Positions 25,693-35,582 are shown, numbered from the stretch's first letter. The stretch: 64,000 nt of DNA from Gynuella sp050296195 (GCF_050296195.1 NZ_JBNKRB010000012.1), one strand, 5' to 3'. Translations and numbers: made by a program. The notes: generated from the letters alone by a model not told the origin.

Positions 25693-25994
25693 ATGAACTC
25701 CGGCAATTAAACAATTGGGTTAACATACCAGATAAATAACTATTTATACGTTAAAGATTTTTCGAACAGAGCCGACCACGAAACCAGAGCGAGGCAAACC
25801 GCGATAACCAATTCGCCGGAAGCCGGTTTGGCTGCTCTGTTGTTCAGTGCAGATACATCCTATGTGCGAAACATAACACGGAAATTTACCACCATAGATA
25901 CCGGCTGGCGCTGTTTAGCCCAGCACAGATTATGCACATAATTACTCAATCACACCTTAATACAGTAATATGTTGTCATACTCATACCGGTTAA
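25693..25994. other. Divergent intergenic region, no gene seen
   Basis: 302 bases between araC-type and diguanylate cyclase genes. I see no ORF with a ribosome site or strong dyad. It should contain both divergent promoters; TATTTATACG near 25741 resembles an AT-rich -10 region. Confidence 0.3.
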
Positions 25995-27305
25995 ATGCAA
26001 AACGCCATGAGATCATTAAAAACCAAACTCATTGTTGCTCTGATTGGTTCTAACCTGCTGGTTATTACCCTGTTTGCGCTGATCACTCCATGGAAAGTAC
26101 AACAACATTTTATTGAAAGCGCCAAACAGCTGCACTATCAGAATTTCGCCCGCATGATCGAGCGATATATTGACCATGAACATTCCTGGAACACCGAAAC
26201 CGATGCCACCCGCCTGGCCCGCATAGCTCTGGACAATCGACCACCGAATCATGCCGACAGGCCATTCAATAATTTGGCATCCGGGCAGAGGGGGTCGGAA
26301 CAGCCAGCCGACCCGAGCTTTCAGTTCGCTCTGTTTGATCCTTCCGGGCGTAATATTATCGGCGGTAAAACCTATCAACCCGGTGAACAGGTTGATCAGC
26401 AGACACTCACAGACGCAGACCCGATCATGATCAATCAGAAAGTGGTGGCCTATGTCTTGCCCAGCGGCACAATACCACTGACCCGATCCGATACAACCTA
26501 TCTCAATACTCTGAAAGAATCACTACTGTACGCCACCGGACTGTCTTTATTGATCCTGATTCCCTTCGGTTTTTGGGAAGGTAGCAAACTGGTCAGATCT
26601 CTGAAACAACTGACAACCGCGGTGGAAAAAATGAGCGCCAGCCATCTTGAACAGCAGGTGGATATCAGTACCAATGATGAGACCGGTCGTCTGGGTCAGG
26701 CTTTTAATGCTATGAACGCCCGTCTGGTGGAGGCCTATAACAGACTGGAGGACTCCCACGCCACCATTGCCAAACAGGCGGAGGAACTCAAAGAACTGAG
26801 TATTCGTGATAGCCTGACCGGCCTGCACAACCGCCGTTTTTTCAATGAGGAAGTGGACCGCCTGCACCAGGAAGCATTGCGCTATCACCGACCCTTTTGC
26901 ATCGTACTCGGAGACGTGGACCATTTTAAAAAAATCAATGATCGTTTCTCTCATGCTACGGGTGATCGGGTATTACAGCAGGTTGCCGATATTTTAAACA
27001 ACTCATTACGGGACACTGATGTGCTGGCCCGATATGGTGGCGAGGAAATGGTCATTGCCCTGCCCGGCACAACGCCGCTAGAAGCACAGGAGCTGATTGA
27101 ACGCATTCGTAACCGCATCGAAAACCACCCATGGCATAAGATCTCTGAGCAGCTGGCGGTCACCATGAGCTTTGGTATCTGCGACGAACTGGATCAGCAG
27201 CATTTCGAACATATGCTGGTACTGGCGGATGAACAGCTTTATCTGGCTAAAAACGAGGGACGCAATCAGGTCCGTTGCCTGAAACAGCCATCGCAGACTC
27301 ACTAG
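25995..27305 (+). CDS. Membrane-bound diguanylate cyclase with HAMP domain
   Basis: A 436-aa protein. It has TM1 at about residues 12-32, a periplasmic sensor region to ~165, TM2 at ~170-192, HAMP (~192-245) and a GGDEF domain (~270-430). The catalytic signature reads G-G-E-E-M, in place of GGDEF/GGEEF, preceded five residues earlier by an inhibitory-site R-D-T-D. It should make cyclic di-GMP in response to a periplasmic signal. The Met in the last position is unusual but lies outside the metal-binding acidic pair. No clear ribosome site precedes ATG 25995, and ATG 26007 is an alternative start. It overlaps the convergent LysR gene by 4 nt. Confidence 0.88.
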   Translation: MQNAMRSLKTKLIVALIGSNLLVITLFALITPWKVQQHFIESAKQLHYQNFARMIERYIDHEHSWNTETDATRLARIALDNRPPNHADRPFNNLASGQRGSEQPADPSFQFALFDPSGRNIIGGKTYQPGEQVDQQTLTDADPIMINQKVVAYVLPSGTIPLTRSDTTYLNTLKESLLYATGLSLLILIPFGFWEGSKLVRSLKQLTTAVEKMSASHLEQQVDISTNDETGRLGQAFNAMNARLVEAYNRLEDSHATIAKQAEELKELSIRDSLTGLHNRRFFNEEVDRLHQEALRYHRPFCIVLGDVDHFKKINDRFSHATGDRVLQQVADILNNSLRDTDVLARYGGEEMVIALPGTTPLEAQELIERIRNRIENHPWHKISEQLAVTMSFGICDELDQQHFEHMLVLADEQLYLAKNEGRNQVRCLKQPSQTH

Positions 27306-28210
27306 GCCCTTGCCATATACTGATGGAAGCGGTCCACCAGAAAATCCACCAGAGCCCGCACTCTCAAAGGCAGATACTGGGTATCGGTATAAATGGCATT
27401 CAGCGGTACCCGGCTGCCCTGATAATCGGGCAGTAATGTCACCAGCCGTCCCTGGTCTATGTCGTGTTGCAGATCAATTCGTGCTTTATAAAGAATGCCG
27501 GCACCATTCAACGCCCAGTGATGCACCAGCGAACTGTCGTCACTGCTGCGGTCACCTCTCACCTTCACCGTTACGGGACACCCATCAGAATAAAAAGTCC
27601 AGTTGGATGTCTGCCGTCCACGGTTAAAGATGGTCAGGCAGTTATGAGCCGTCAAATCTTCCGGTACTACAGGTTTTTCCCGGTCACGAATGTAGTCAGG
27701 GGCTGCACACAGGACTTGTTCCACCTCACATAACCGCCGCGCTACCAGGGTGGAGTCCTGCAATAGACCATAACGAATGGCCAGATCAATCCCATCACGC
27801 CACAGGTCATGCAGCCCATCAGACGAGTGCACGAATATCCTGACCTGCGGATACGTCCGATGAAAATCGTCCAACCATAGTGACAGCAGCTGTCGGGACA
27901 GATCGGTCGGAGCGGATAGATGAATATCCCCCTGCAACGCACATTTCCCGGTTCGTACCTGTGCTTCTCCGTCCGCCAGCGTCGACAATGCCCGACCGGC
28001 GTATTCCCGGAATAACTCACCTTCGGCCGTTAACCGAATGGAACGCGTGGAGCGTTCAAACAATCTGACAGACAGATCCTGTTCCAATCGCTTGATCCCG
28101 GCACTGGCAGCAGCAGGTGTCAGATCCAGCTGACGCGCGGCCAGACTCAGATTGCCGGTTTCTGCCGCCCGTAAAAACAATCGCAACTCTCCAAGACCAT
28201 ACATTTTCAA
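27302..28210 (-). CDS. LysR-family transcriptional regulator
   Basis: A 302-aa protein. The winged helix is at residues 5-65 (LRLFLRAAETGNLSLAARQLDLTPAAASAGIKRLEQDLSVRLFERSTRSIRLT), followed by a substrate-binding domain to the end. The N-terminal pattern is that of the CrgA-like LysR group. It is divergent from the DUF1993 gene across 93 bases, which suggests that it controls that gene and itself. The inducer is unknown. Confidence 0.9.
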   Translation of the reverse strand: MKMYGLGELRLFLRAAETGNLSLAARQLDLTPAAASAGIKRLEQDLSVRLFERSTRSIRLTAEGELFREYAGRALSTLADGEAQVRTGKCALQGDIHLSAPTDLSRQLLSLWLDDFHRTYPQVRIFVHSSDGLHDLWRDGIDLAIRYGLLQDSTLVARRLCEVEQVLCAAPDYIRDREKPVVPEDLTAHNCLTIFNRGRQTSNWTFYSDGCPVTVKVRGDRSSDDSSLVHHWALNGAGILYKARIDLQHDIDQGRLVTLLPDYQGSRVPLNAIYTDTQYLPLRVRALVDFLVDRFHQYMARA

Positions 28211-28303
28211 ACCTCATTTGAAAGTCATTAAACAATAACCTTAATTATCAAATTCATTTTAATACTGCACAATCACCCAATCACTCTGCAATGAATAGAA
28301 AAT

Positions 28304-28897
28304 ATGACGCTTTCTTTCCAACTGCCGCTCACGGCCATCCTCCATCGGATGCTGCAAAACACCATCGGCTGTCTGCATAAGGCCCGCGATCATGCACAAC
28401 AACACGGTATGGATGAAACCGAACTGCTGAATGCACGGCTGGCTGCAGATATGCTGCCCATGCAGCAACAGATTGAAATAGTAACGACTGCTGTACGAGG
28501 CACGTTGACAAGGCTCTTGGCTGCCGGCCCTGACGACGCTGAAGATCCGGATTACGCCGTCTTCAATCGTGGGGTCGGTGCCAGATTCGACCCTCCCGTC
28601 AGCACTTTTGATGAACTGATCAGCAAGATAACGACCTTGCTCGACTGGCTGGCTACACTGGAAAATGAACATACACAAGCGCTACAACCGGAAAGCATCA
28701 CGGTGCAAATGCATGGACAAGCACGTCTCTTTGAACGTCAGGCATTCATCATGCACTACTTTCTACCCAATTTTTACTTTCACCTGAGCATCGCCTACGG
28801 CATTTTGCGTCATTATGGCGTTGCGCTTGGAAAACAGGATTACGAAGGAATGCCGGTCTATCAGACTATGGATATGACCTCATTGCCACGACCTTAA
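28304..28897 (+). CDS. DUF1993 family protein
   Basis: A 197-aa, all-helical soluble protein matching DUF1993 in size and features: LTAILHRMLQNTIGCLHKARDHAQQHG at the start, ARLAADMLPMQQQI in the middle, then FLPNFYFHLSIAYGILRHYGVALGKQDYEG at the end. The biochemical role is unknown; it has a DinB-like four-helix layout. It lies divergently next to a LysR regulator, an arrangement that implies control by it. Confidence 0.8.
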   Translation: MTLSFQLPLTAILHRMLQNTIGCLHKARDHAQQHGMDETELLNARLAADMLPMQQQIEIVTTAVRGTLTRLLAAGPDDAEDPDYAVFNRGVGARFDPPVSTFDELISKITTLLDWLATLENEHTQALQPESITVQMHGQARLFERQAFIMHYFLPNFYFHLSIAYGILRHYGVALGKQDYEGMPVYQTMDMTSLPRP

Positions 28898-28911
28898 ACC
28901 GTCTGACGGTT

Positions 28912-29057
28912 AGGGGCCTCTGAAAAATAGGAATAGTTTTGATGCAGGCGAGGAAGCACCACTCGCAACACCGCAATTTACGGGCGTAAATGAGGATGTG
29001 AGACGGGGGCTGACAACGTCCTGCGCGAAAATAGGCCATTTTTCAGATGGTTCCTTA
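28912..29057. repeat. Palindrome-ended intergenic element
   Basis: TCTGAAAAAT at 28919-28928 is inverted at 29038-29047, with further imperfect matching outside (TTAGGGGCC against TAAGGAACCA) and inside (TTTTGATGCAGGCG against the complement of CGTCCTGCGCGAAAA). It is about 145 bp, non-coding, lies between DUF1993 and GST, and could fold into one long hairpin. It looks like a MITE-like or REP-like genomic repeat. Confidence 0.55.
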
Positions 29058-29097
29058 GCTTTGTTACACGCTATCAGACCCTATATTGGAGAGCATC

Positions 29098-29796
29098 ATG
29101 CTTGAATTGTTTTACTGGACCACTCCCAACGGACACAAGATCACCATCTTTCTCGAAGAAACCGGACTGCCTTATAAAATCACGCCTATTGATATTGGCA
29201 AAGGCGATCAATTTGGTGAACGTTTTCTAAAACACTCGCCCAACAATCGGATACCGGCCATAATTGACACCAATCCAGCAGATGGCAGTGAATCGGTTTC
29301 GGTATTCGAATCCGGTGCTATTTTGCAATATCTGGCGGAAAAAACCGGACAGTTTTTACCCACAGAACTGCATGCCCGCTATGAAGTACTGCAATGGCTC
29401 AACTGGCAAATGGGTGGACTCGGCCCTATGGCCGGACAAAACCATCACTTTAGCGTCTATGCACCGGAACGCATTCCCTATGCAACTGAGCGCTACGTTA
29501 AAGAAACTTCACGTCTGTACGCCGTGCTCGATAAACAATTGGCCGAGCGCGAATACATTGCCGGGGAATATTCCATTGCCGATATGGCGTGCTATCCGTG
29601 GGTGGTACCTTATGAGCGACAACAGCAGGATATCAACGCCTTCCCACACTTAAAGCGCTGGTTTGACCGCATGGCTCAAAGACCGGCGGTGATCAAAGCC
29701 TACGAACTTGCCAAACAGATCGTCCCGGAGGCTAAACCATTCAGCGAAGAAGAGAAAAAAATGTTATTCGGACAAGGTGCGGATCGGGTCAAATAA
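29098..29796 (+). CDS. Glutathione S-transferase family protein, YfcG/Nu-class-like
   Basis: A 232-aa protein. The thioredoxin-fold N-terminus starts MLELFYWTTPNGHKITIFLEE, with the T-x-x-N element used by Nu-class disulfide reductases such as YfcG/YghU, then the N-N-R-I-P-A-I and F-E-S-G-A-I glutathione-binding segments. The C-terminal helical domain includes IADMACYPWV. I start it at ATG 29098 with GGAGAG upstream; a 29086 start would place the ribosome site inside the gene. Cytosolic; likely glutathione-dependent disulfide reductase or peroxidase activity. Confidence 0.88.
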   Translation: MLELFYWTTPNGHKITIFLEETGLPYKITPIDIGKGDQFGERFLKHSPNNRIPAIIDTNPADGSESVSVFESGAILQYLAEKTGQFLPTELHARYEVLQWLNWQMGGLGPMAGQNHHFSVYAPERIPYATERYVKETSRLYAVLDKQLAEREYIAGEYSIADMACYPWVVPYERQQQDINAFPHLKRWFDRMAQRPAVIKAYELAKQIVPEAKPFSEEEKKMLFGQGADRVK

Positions 29797-29864
29797 CCCC
29801 CAGCCGCTAAATAAAAAAAGAGAACGCGGCGACCTGGTATGATTGCACAGACCGCCGCAAAAGG

Positions 29865-32800
29865 TTAGTTGGTGGAGACAACAAAACCTTTACTTTCTAA
29901 CCTGGAAATCGCCTCATCAGCAGCGGATGTTGGTGACGCATCGTGAGTACGATATACATAAACACGACCGTATTTCACGTCCGGTATGGTATGACTGAGA
30001 TAGATCAAAAGCCGATCAACCTCATCCGCATCAAACCCCGAACTTCCGCCCTGCCCCAAAACCAAATGATTCAGCTTGCGAGGTGCCCAAACAGGTGACT
30101 CGCTGAATGCATCAATGGTATTTAGCCCCATGATATAAAGCGTGCGAATATCATTTGCGCGCAGCTGGGCCAGGTCGCCATACACGGTATTTTTGCCGCT
30201 TAATACCAGGTCATCAATACCTTCAGGCAGAGAGGCAATATCGCCGGTTATGGTGTTATGCCCGTATACCCAAATTGAGGAAACTTGAGAGCCTATATCA
30301 GCGAGGTTACCGGAGATTGTATTATCACCAGCAACACTGAATGACACCACTCCACTGGGAAGATCCGCAATGTTTCCAGTGATGGTATTTGAATTGGTAA
30401 CGTAAAAAACAGTCACCGAATCCGGAATATCCGCGATGTTGCCCACAATATTCTGATCAGTTTGTAACAAGACTGTTTTTATCTGTGCCGGTAAATCAGC
30501 AATATCACCAGTCAATGATACTTGACCCCCCCCCTGTAGATACACATATTGCAGAGGGTCAGGCATTTCGGATATGTCACCGGTAATATCGGTTCCACTG
30601 CCGCCAAGATATAAAGTAGTTAATCCTTGGGGTAAGTCTTTAATTGCACCGGTAACCCCACTATAACCGCCCAATTGCAGTGCTTTTAATTGGGGATTCA
30701 GAGCCTCAATCGTACCCACAACGTGACTTTCAGTCCCTGTTACGGTTATTGATATCAAGCTGTCGGGAAGAGATTGCAGAGACCCTGTCAACGAGGCAGA
30801 ACTCGAGAAATTGACCGATTCCAAATTAGTGAGGCCTGCCAGCCGGGATACATCAAAGCTGAACGTCGCCCTTGAATCAACATCCTGACGATAAGATCCC
30901 AGATTTTTTGCAGCATTCAAACCATTGGAAAATGTAATCGTAACACTACCCGCGATTGGCGAAGCATATTCATGAGTCACCCCATAAGTACCACCCCCTA
31001 AATCCGTAGATACGACATCCAACTCACTACCATCATTCCAGTTTATTGTCGCTTGACCGCTGTGCAAACCTAACAAAACTCCAAATTTACTGGTTTTGTT
31101 AAACGGCAGGTTGAGGGATTTTTCGGATATGTTTTCAACAACATAGGTCACACTGATAGCATCCTCATATCCATCCATATCAGTTGCCGCAACAACAAAA
31201 TGATAAGTGCCAGGCACGGAGGGGTTCCCCGTAATTCTGCCAGACTGCCCATTACTTTCGAGCGTTAACCCACCCGGCAATTCGCCTTCTGCAATGGAAT
31301 ACACCACAGAGTCTTCGCGAGTCAGCGGTATAAATTCAATCGGCACCGGTTGATCCGTCACGGTGTAAATATCCAATTGATCATCCATGACGCCAACAGG
31401 AACACTGGTGATATTAATAGCGCCTCCAGTGTTCGCTTTTAATGCAACAGTCAGTAATTGACCGATTTCCGCGGTAATACTTTCCGAGGTAGCCATCGCA
31501 TAGGCACCGTCATCGTAGCGAATAAATGCGGTAATTTGGACTGGAGTGCCAGTGGGAATGGGTAATGCATCGGTGGTATCACCCACACGCAGAGTGGTGG
31601 TTGCATTCTTCCAACTTAAACGACTTGCTGTGGCAATAATATCGGCCGTACCGACGGTGTCCCCGAGAATCGTTACTTTCACAAACGCAGTCGACGCGAT
31701 TAAATCCACATTCCACCAGGAAAAATGACTGACGGTGGCCCTCAGGGCCAGCCCGGTGAGTGAATCTTCAGAGGCAACCACTTCACCGGTACCTTCCTGT
31801 TGCCAGATACCGGTTGATTCATTCAGATACCAGATGGGAATAGTGTGGCCAACGGCGATATCACTGCCATCCTGGTAGTGGCTGGCATACATTGGCAGCA
31901 ACACTTCAGCGCTGGCACCGGGAGCCAAATTAATGGTTTTACCATTCTGGGTAAAATGATATTCGACCGTACCCAGACTGAAAATCTGCGAGGGTTCATC
32001 CTCACCTTCGGCCACGCCCGAAAAACTACCTGGGAAAGCGGCCATTGAAGCCGGCTTTGAGACGTTGACAGGGGTTATCGTCAACTCGACATCGCCTTCA
32101 ACCGGCTGGCCGTCAGCGTCCACAAAATCGGCTTTATCAAATGTCACGCCTGCGCCGGCGGCGGCAGACTGAGTGGTCACACCAGGATCACTGATGACCA
32201 TCACGTCACCGCGCTTAATCAGCGTGACAGTAATGGACACCTCGCCATCGGCTGGTGGAGAGAGAATCGGTACAACCTGAGTGGAATAACCGGGTGCGCT
32301 GACATTTAAGCTAAATGATTCCTCAGCAGGCAGCAAAACACTGAATACACCGTCACTATCGATCTGAACATCGGCTTCCACCGGTATGCCAGTCTGATAA
32401 ACCGTAATGGTACTGTCGGCGACGACGAGTCCGGCAATATCCACAACCCTTCCCAAAATACCGGATTCAAATTCAGGCTGCTCTGCTCCCGGTCCGGGTG
32501 CAGTATTTATCATGGCATAAAATGCGGATAGATCAGAAATACCAACCTGGCCATCACCATCCAGATCTGCGGCCGGATCTTTCGACTCAAATTTCAGCAG
32601 AAAAATATCCAGGTCATCCATGTTCACAATATTGTTATTGTCGTAATCCGCATCACACACATTGCCATAACCGTCGTGATCAGAATCGAGTTGATTCGAA
32701 TTTACAACTTCGCGGCAATTATCGCGTGTGTCCGGTATGCCATCACCATCGGTGTCATAGGCAACTGCTGCCAGACTGAATACAGGTAGCGAAAAGAATA

Positions 32801-32876
32801 ATATGAAAACAAGTAAACAGAAATTAGAAAGAAAATTGTGCTGCCGTTTCGGCATAAAAGAATCATGTGAAAACAT
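29865..32876 (-). CDS. Large secreted protein with TSP3/dockerin-like calcium repeats, Ig-like domain and C-terminal 22-residue repeats
   Basis: A 1003-aa protein. After a signal peptide (~1-38) come thrombospondin type 3-like repeats (DTDGDGIPDTRDNC, DSDHDGYGNVCD) and a dockerin-like paired EF-hand region (DYDNNNIVNMDDLDIF...DLDGDGQVGISDL). Further on are carboxypeptidase-regulatory-like beta domains (~140-215) and a putative Ig/He_PIG domain (~525-585, ending P-G-T-Y-H-F). At least eight tandem ~22-residue repeats follow, of the form T-G-N-I-A-D-L-P-x-x-V. They resemble a leucine-rich or beta-solenoid array. AAGGAGG lies four bases before the ATG. It is likely an exported cell-surface or matrix protein. 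No anchor or sorting domain is recognised at the C-terminus. Confidence 0.75.
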   Translation of the reverse strand: MFSHDSFMPKRQHNFLSNFCLLVFILFFSLPVFSLAAVAYDTDGDGIPDTRDNCREVVNSNQLDSDHDGYGNVCDADYDNNNIVNMDDLDIFLLKFESKDPAADLDGDGQVGISDLSAFYAMINTAPGPGAEQPEFESGILGRVVDIAGLVVADSTITVYQTGIPVEADVQIDSDGVFSVLLPAEESFSLNVSAPGYSTQVVPILSPPADGEVSITVTLIKRGDVMVISDPGVTTQSAAAGAGVTFDKADFVDADGQPVEGDVELTITPVNVSKPASMAAFPGSFSGVAEGEDEPSQIFSLGTVEYHFTQNGKTINLAPGASAEVLLPMYASHYQDGSDIAVGHTIPIWYLNESTGIWQQEGTGEVVASEDSLTGLALRATVSHFSWWNVDLIASTAFVKVTILGDTVGTADIIATASRLSWKNATTTLRVGDTTDALPIPTGTPVQITAFIRYDDGAYAMATSESITAEIGQLLTVALKANTGGAINITSVPVGVMDDQLDIYTVTDQPVPIEFIPLTREDSVVYSIAEGELPGGLTLESNGQSGRITGNPSVPGTYHFVVAATDMDGYEDAISVTYVVENISEKSLNLPFNKTSKFGVLLGLHSGQATINWNDGSELDVVSTDLGGGTYGVTHEYASPIAGSVTITFSNGLNAAKNLGSYRQDVDSRATFSFDVSRLAGLTNLESVNFSSSASLTGSLQSLPDSLISITVTGTESHVVGTIEALNPQLKALQLGGYSGVTGAIKDLPQGLTTLYLGGSGTDITGDISEMPDPLQYVYLQGGGQVSLTGDIADLPAQIKTVLLQTDQNIVGNIADIPDSVTVFYVTNSNTITGNIADLPSGVVSFSVAGDNTISGNLADIGSQVSSIWVYGHNTITGDIASLPEGIDDLVLSGKNTVYGDLAQLRANDIRTLYIMGLNTIDAFSESPVWAPRKLNHLVLGQGGSSGFDADEVDRLLIYLSHTIPDVKYGRVYVYRTHDASPTSAADEAISRLESKGFVVSTN

Positions 32877-33320
32877 ACTTCCTCCTTAAATGATCATTAC
32901 CCCATCCCTACTACCGAGGCCATGTGATGCTAGGTTAGATATTACTGATATTCAACACCCCCTCTACCAGACCACAAAAAAGTTGATCTGACGCAGTTTT
33001 GTGTTGGCTAACCAAACTGGGTATTAATCACTCTTCCATACCTGTTGCTCTGCCGGCAGGCATTCTGACGGGTCTCGTTCAGGGCATTATCGGCACCGCC
33101 CAAACCGGTCACCAAAAAGGGCTTTCAAAACTTTTTTTAAGCCTTCAAAAACGTTCAATCTGCACTAAACTACTAATCAGGTAATCAAATAGATTGTTTT
33201 GATTTCTCGGAGCGCTCATTGGCTCTGCCAATGGTGTGGTGCATCTGTGCATCACGTTATTAACCCGGCATAAATACTTGCCGGGTTAATAAGACCAATA
33301 ATCGACTGCGGAATACGACC
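32877..33320. other. Gene-free divergent region upstream of the SLC13 transporter
   Basis: 444 bases between divergent genes. The only strong feature is the 14-bp inverted repeat at 33257-33292 listed separately. A short ORF at 32999-33184 has no ribosome site and is not believable. Confidence 0.4.
33257..33292. promoter_or_regulatory. Perfect 14-bp inverted repeat before the SLC13 gene
   Basis: TTATTAACCCGGCA (33257-33270) and TGCCGGGTTAATAA (33279-33292) are exact inverted copies around an 8-base loop, 28 bases before the start codon. It could be an operator, or an mRNA hairpin in the 5' leader. No T tract follows, so it is not a usual terminator. Confidence 0.6.
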
Positions 33321-34763
33321 ATGTCGATGCAGGTAAAACAGGAAAACCGATCCTGGTTCGGGTTGTTATTGGGGCCTGTGGTCATGCTGATTATTGTTGT
33401 TCTTCCGGCTCCGGGAGGTTTGTCGGACGCCAGCTGGCATACTATTGGCCTGACGTTCTGGATGGCATCCTGGTGGATTACCGAGGCGGTTCCAATTCCG
33501 GTCACATCCTTCCTGCCTTTGGTGATCGCACCGCTACTGCAAATCAATCACATTAATGCCGTGGCGGTCTCTTACGCGCATCCTTTGATCTTTTTGTTCA
33601 TGGGCGGATTCATGTTATCCATCGCGATGGAACGCTGGTCTTTGCACAAACGCATTGCGCTGAAAACCATGCTGCTGACCGGCAGCAAACCCAGTCAACA
33701 GATCGCCGGCATCATGCTGGTCACCGCATTTTTATCGATGTGGATGTCGAACACTGCGACCACAGTGATGATGCTACCTATTGGCCTGTCCATCATTCAG
33801 ATGACACAGTCAGACGAACAAACTGATGCACCGTTTAACAAAGCTTTGTTATTGAGTATCGCTTATGCTGCTTCAATCGGTGGAGTGGCAACGTTAATTG
33901 GCACACCACCCAATGCCTTAATGGCCGCCTATTTAAACGAGAGTTTTCACATCAAAATCAGTTTCGCCAGATGGATGATGGTGGGTATCCCACTTACAGT
34001 AGTGCTATTGCTCAGTACCTGGCTCTGGCTAACAAAAATGTTTTATCAGGTGGACAAAAATGTCACCCGTTGTTCCAAGGTAACTTTTCGTTTGCAGTTA
34101 AATGAGTTAGGCCCGGTCAAACGAGAGGAAACCGCGGTGTTGATTATCTTTTCCCTGACCGCACTGGCCTGGATGTTTCGACCAATCATTGCCAAAGTAA
34201 CCGGACTACCTCTGGACGATACGATTATTGCCATGCTCTCCGCCAGCCTGCTGTTTGCCTGCCCTATCGATAGACACAACCGGCGTCTGCTCAAATGGAA
34301 GGATGCAACCAAGGTTCCTTGGGGTATTTTGTTGCTATTCGGCGGTGGGTTGAGTTTGGCAGGTTTAATCAAATCATCCGGCTTGGCCGACTATATTGCC
34401 TTGCAGGTAGAAGCACTCGGAACCCTGCCACTATGGCTAATGACGATTGTCGTTGTCGCGATCATCGTGTTTCTGACAGAAATTACCAGTAACACGGCTA
34501 CTGCTGCCGGTTTCTTACCACTACTGGGTCCCATTGCCATGTCAATCAGCAATACCCCCATGTCATTGGTTATCCCAGCTGCCATTGGTGCCAGCTGTGC
34601 GTTTATGATGCCTGTGGCGACACCTCCGAACGCCATTATTTTTTCTTCCGGTCAATTGCGTATTGCCGATATGGCCAAAACCGGGCTGGTACTGAATCTG
34701 GTCGCCATCTTCTGGATCAGTCTGCTGGGGCTGACGCTGGTTCGATGGGTATTGAACTTCTGA
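33321..34763 (+). CDS. SLC13/DASS-family sodium:dicarboxylate symporter
   Basis: A 480-aa membrane protein with about eleven to twelve helices. The DASS signatures are both present: the first S-N-T-A-T-T near residue 150 and the second repeat ITSNTATAAG near residue 390, with MPVATPPNAIIF following. It would take up C4-dicarboxylates or related anions with Na+. It starts at ATG 33321 (MSMQ). It stands alone behind a region with a strong inverted repeat. The exact substrate is not decided by the sequence. Confidence 0.9.
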   Translation: MSMQVKQENRSWFGLLLGPVVMLIIVVLPAPGGLSDASWHTIGLTFWMASWWITEAVPIPVTSFLPLVIAPLLQINHINAVAVSYAHPLIFLFMGGFMLSIAMERWSLHKRIALKTMLLTGSKPSQQIAGIMLVTAFLSMWMSNTATTVMMLPIGLSIIQMTQSDEQTDAPFNKALLLSIAYAASIGGVATLIGTPPNALMAAYLNESFHIKISFARWMMVGIPLTVVLLLSTWLWLTKMFYQVDKNVTRCSKVTFRLQLNELGPVKREETAVLIIFSLTALAWMFRPIIAKVTGLPLDDTIIAMLSASLLFACPIDRHNRRLLKWKDATKVPWGILLLFGGGLSLAGLIKSSGLADYIALQVEALGTLPLWLMTIVVVAIIVFLTEITSNTATAAGFLPLLGPIAMSISNTPMSLVIPAAIGASCAFMMPVATPPNAIIFSSGQLRIADMAKTGLVLNLVAIFWISLLGLTLVRWVLNF

Positions 34764-34863
34764 GCCAGGGAAATGGCACTTCCGATAACCATGATAACTG
34801 ATTCATGGCACTGCCCTTCCATACCATAGCCGCCGCCAACAGCACTATGAAAATCTCAATACC

Positions 34864-35292
34864 TCAGCGGATAAAAAACATGGCGGCATTAAACGTTAAC
34901 CCAAACAGTGGAATATTAGACAACGTATACAGAACAAATCTGATTTCAATACGATTACCGAGCACTTGAACCAAACTGTGTGCAATACGCAGACACACAT
35001 ATGCCCAGGCCAAATACAGGTTAACCTCATTGCCACTTCCAATCACCGCGAGGGAAATAGCCAGCGCATAAAAGATCGTCGGCTGCTCCATCAGGTGATT
35101 GTAGTTATCGGCTTTCCAGCGCACGGACGGTGGCAAAGCCGACATCTGCTGTCCTTTCAGTGCGTTCGGGTCCGGTTTGATTCCAGCCTTGCGCATGGCC
35201 GGCAGACGGGTGGCATACATCCAAACCCACATGACCATCGACCATGCCACCAACGCGATGACCGGTGCAATCATCTCAACACTTGTTTCCAT
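34864..35292 (-). CDS. MAPEG-family membrane protein
   Basis: A 142-aa, four-helix membrane protein of the MAPEG superfamily (membrane-associated proteins in eicosanoid and glutathione metabolism). It has the pattern RWKADNYNHLMEQPTIFYALAISLAV...LAWAYVCLRIAHSLVQ, with the conserved N-x-x-E/E-Q-P and R-x-x-H residues. A frame extends to 35448, but ATG 35292 begins the first helix (VEMIAPVIALVAWSMVMWVWMYATRLPAMRKAG). Bacterial members are mostly uncharacterised. Confidence 0.85.
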   Translation of the reverse strand: METSVEMIAPVIALVAWSMVMWVWMYATRLPAMRKAGIKPDPNALKGQQMSALPPSVRWKADNYNHLMEQPTIFYALAISLAVIGSGNEVNLYLAWAYVCLRIAHSLVQVLGNRIEIRFVLYTLSNIPLFGLTFNAAMFFIR

Positions 35293-35582
35293 TGTTTCAA
35301 CCTGCTGCTGTGAATGTCGCCGATGATTATTGAATGGGCAGCTGAAAATCACAATGACACAGTTATTGCCAAACTCAATGCTGTCATTATGAGCACCCGG
35401 TAAGCGATTGACGCAGGCACCATTTCCATTGGTTTGCCACCTGTGCATGATGAGATTTAGGGAATTCGTGCAACTTTGCCGGATTTTAATGTCGCATTGC
35501 GACGCAGATAATGATTTTGTGGTTCCTTAAGTGGGCAGATGAATAGCACCAGCCTGTCACAGAGATTTCTCTAAAAAAATAC

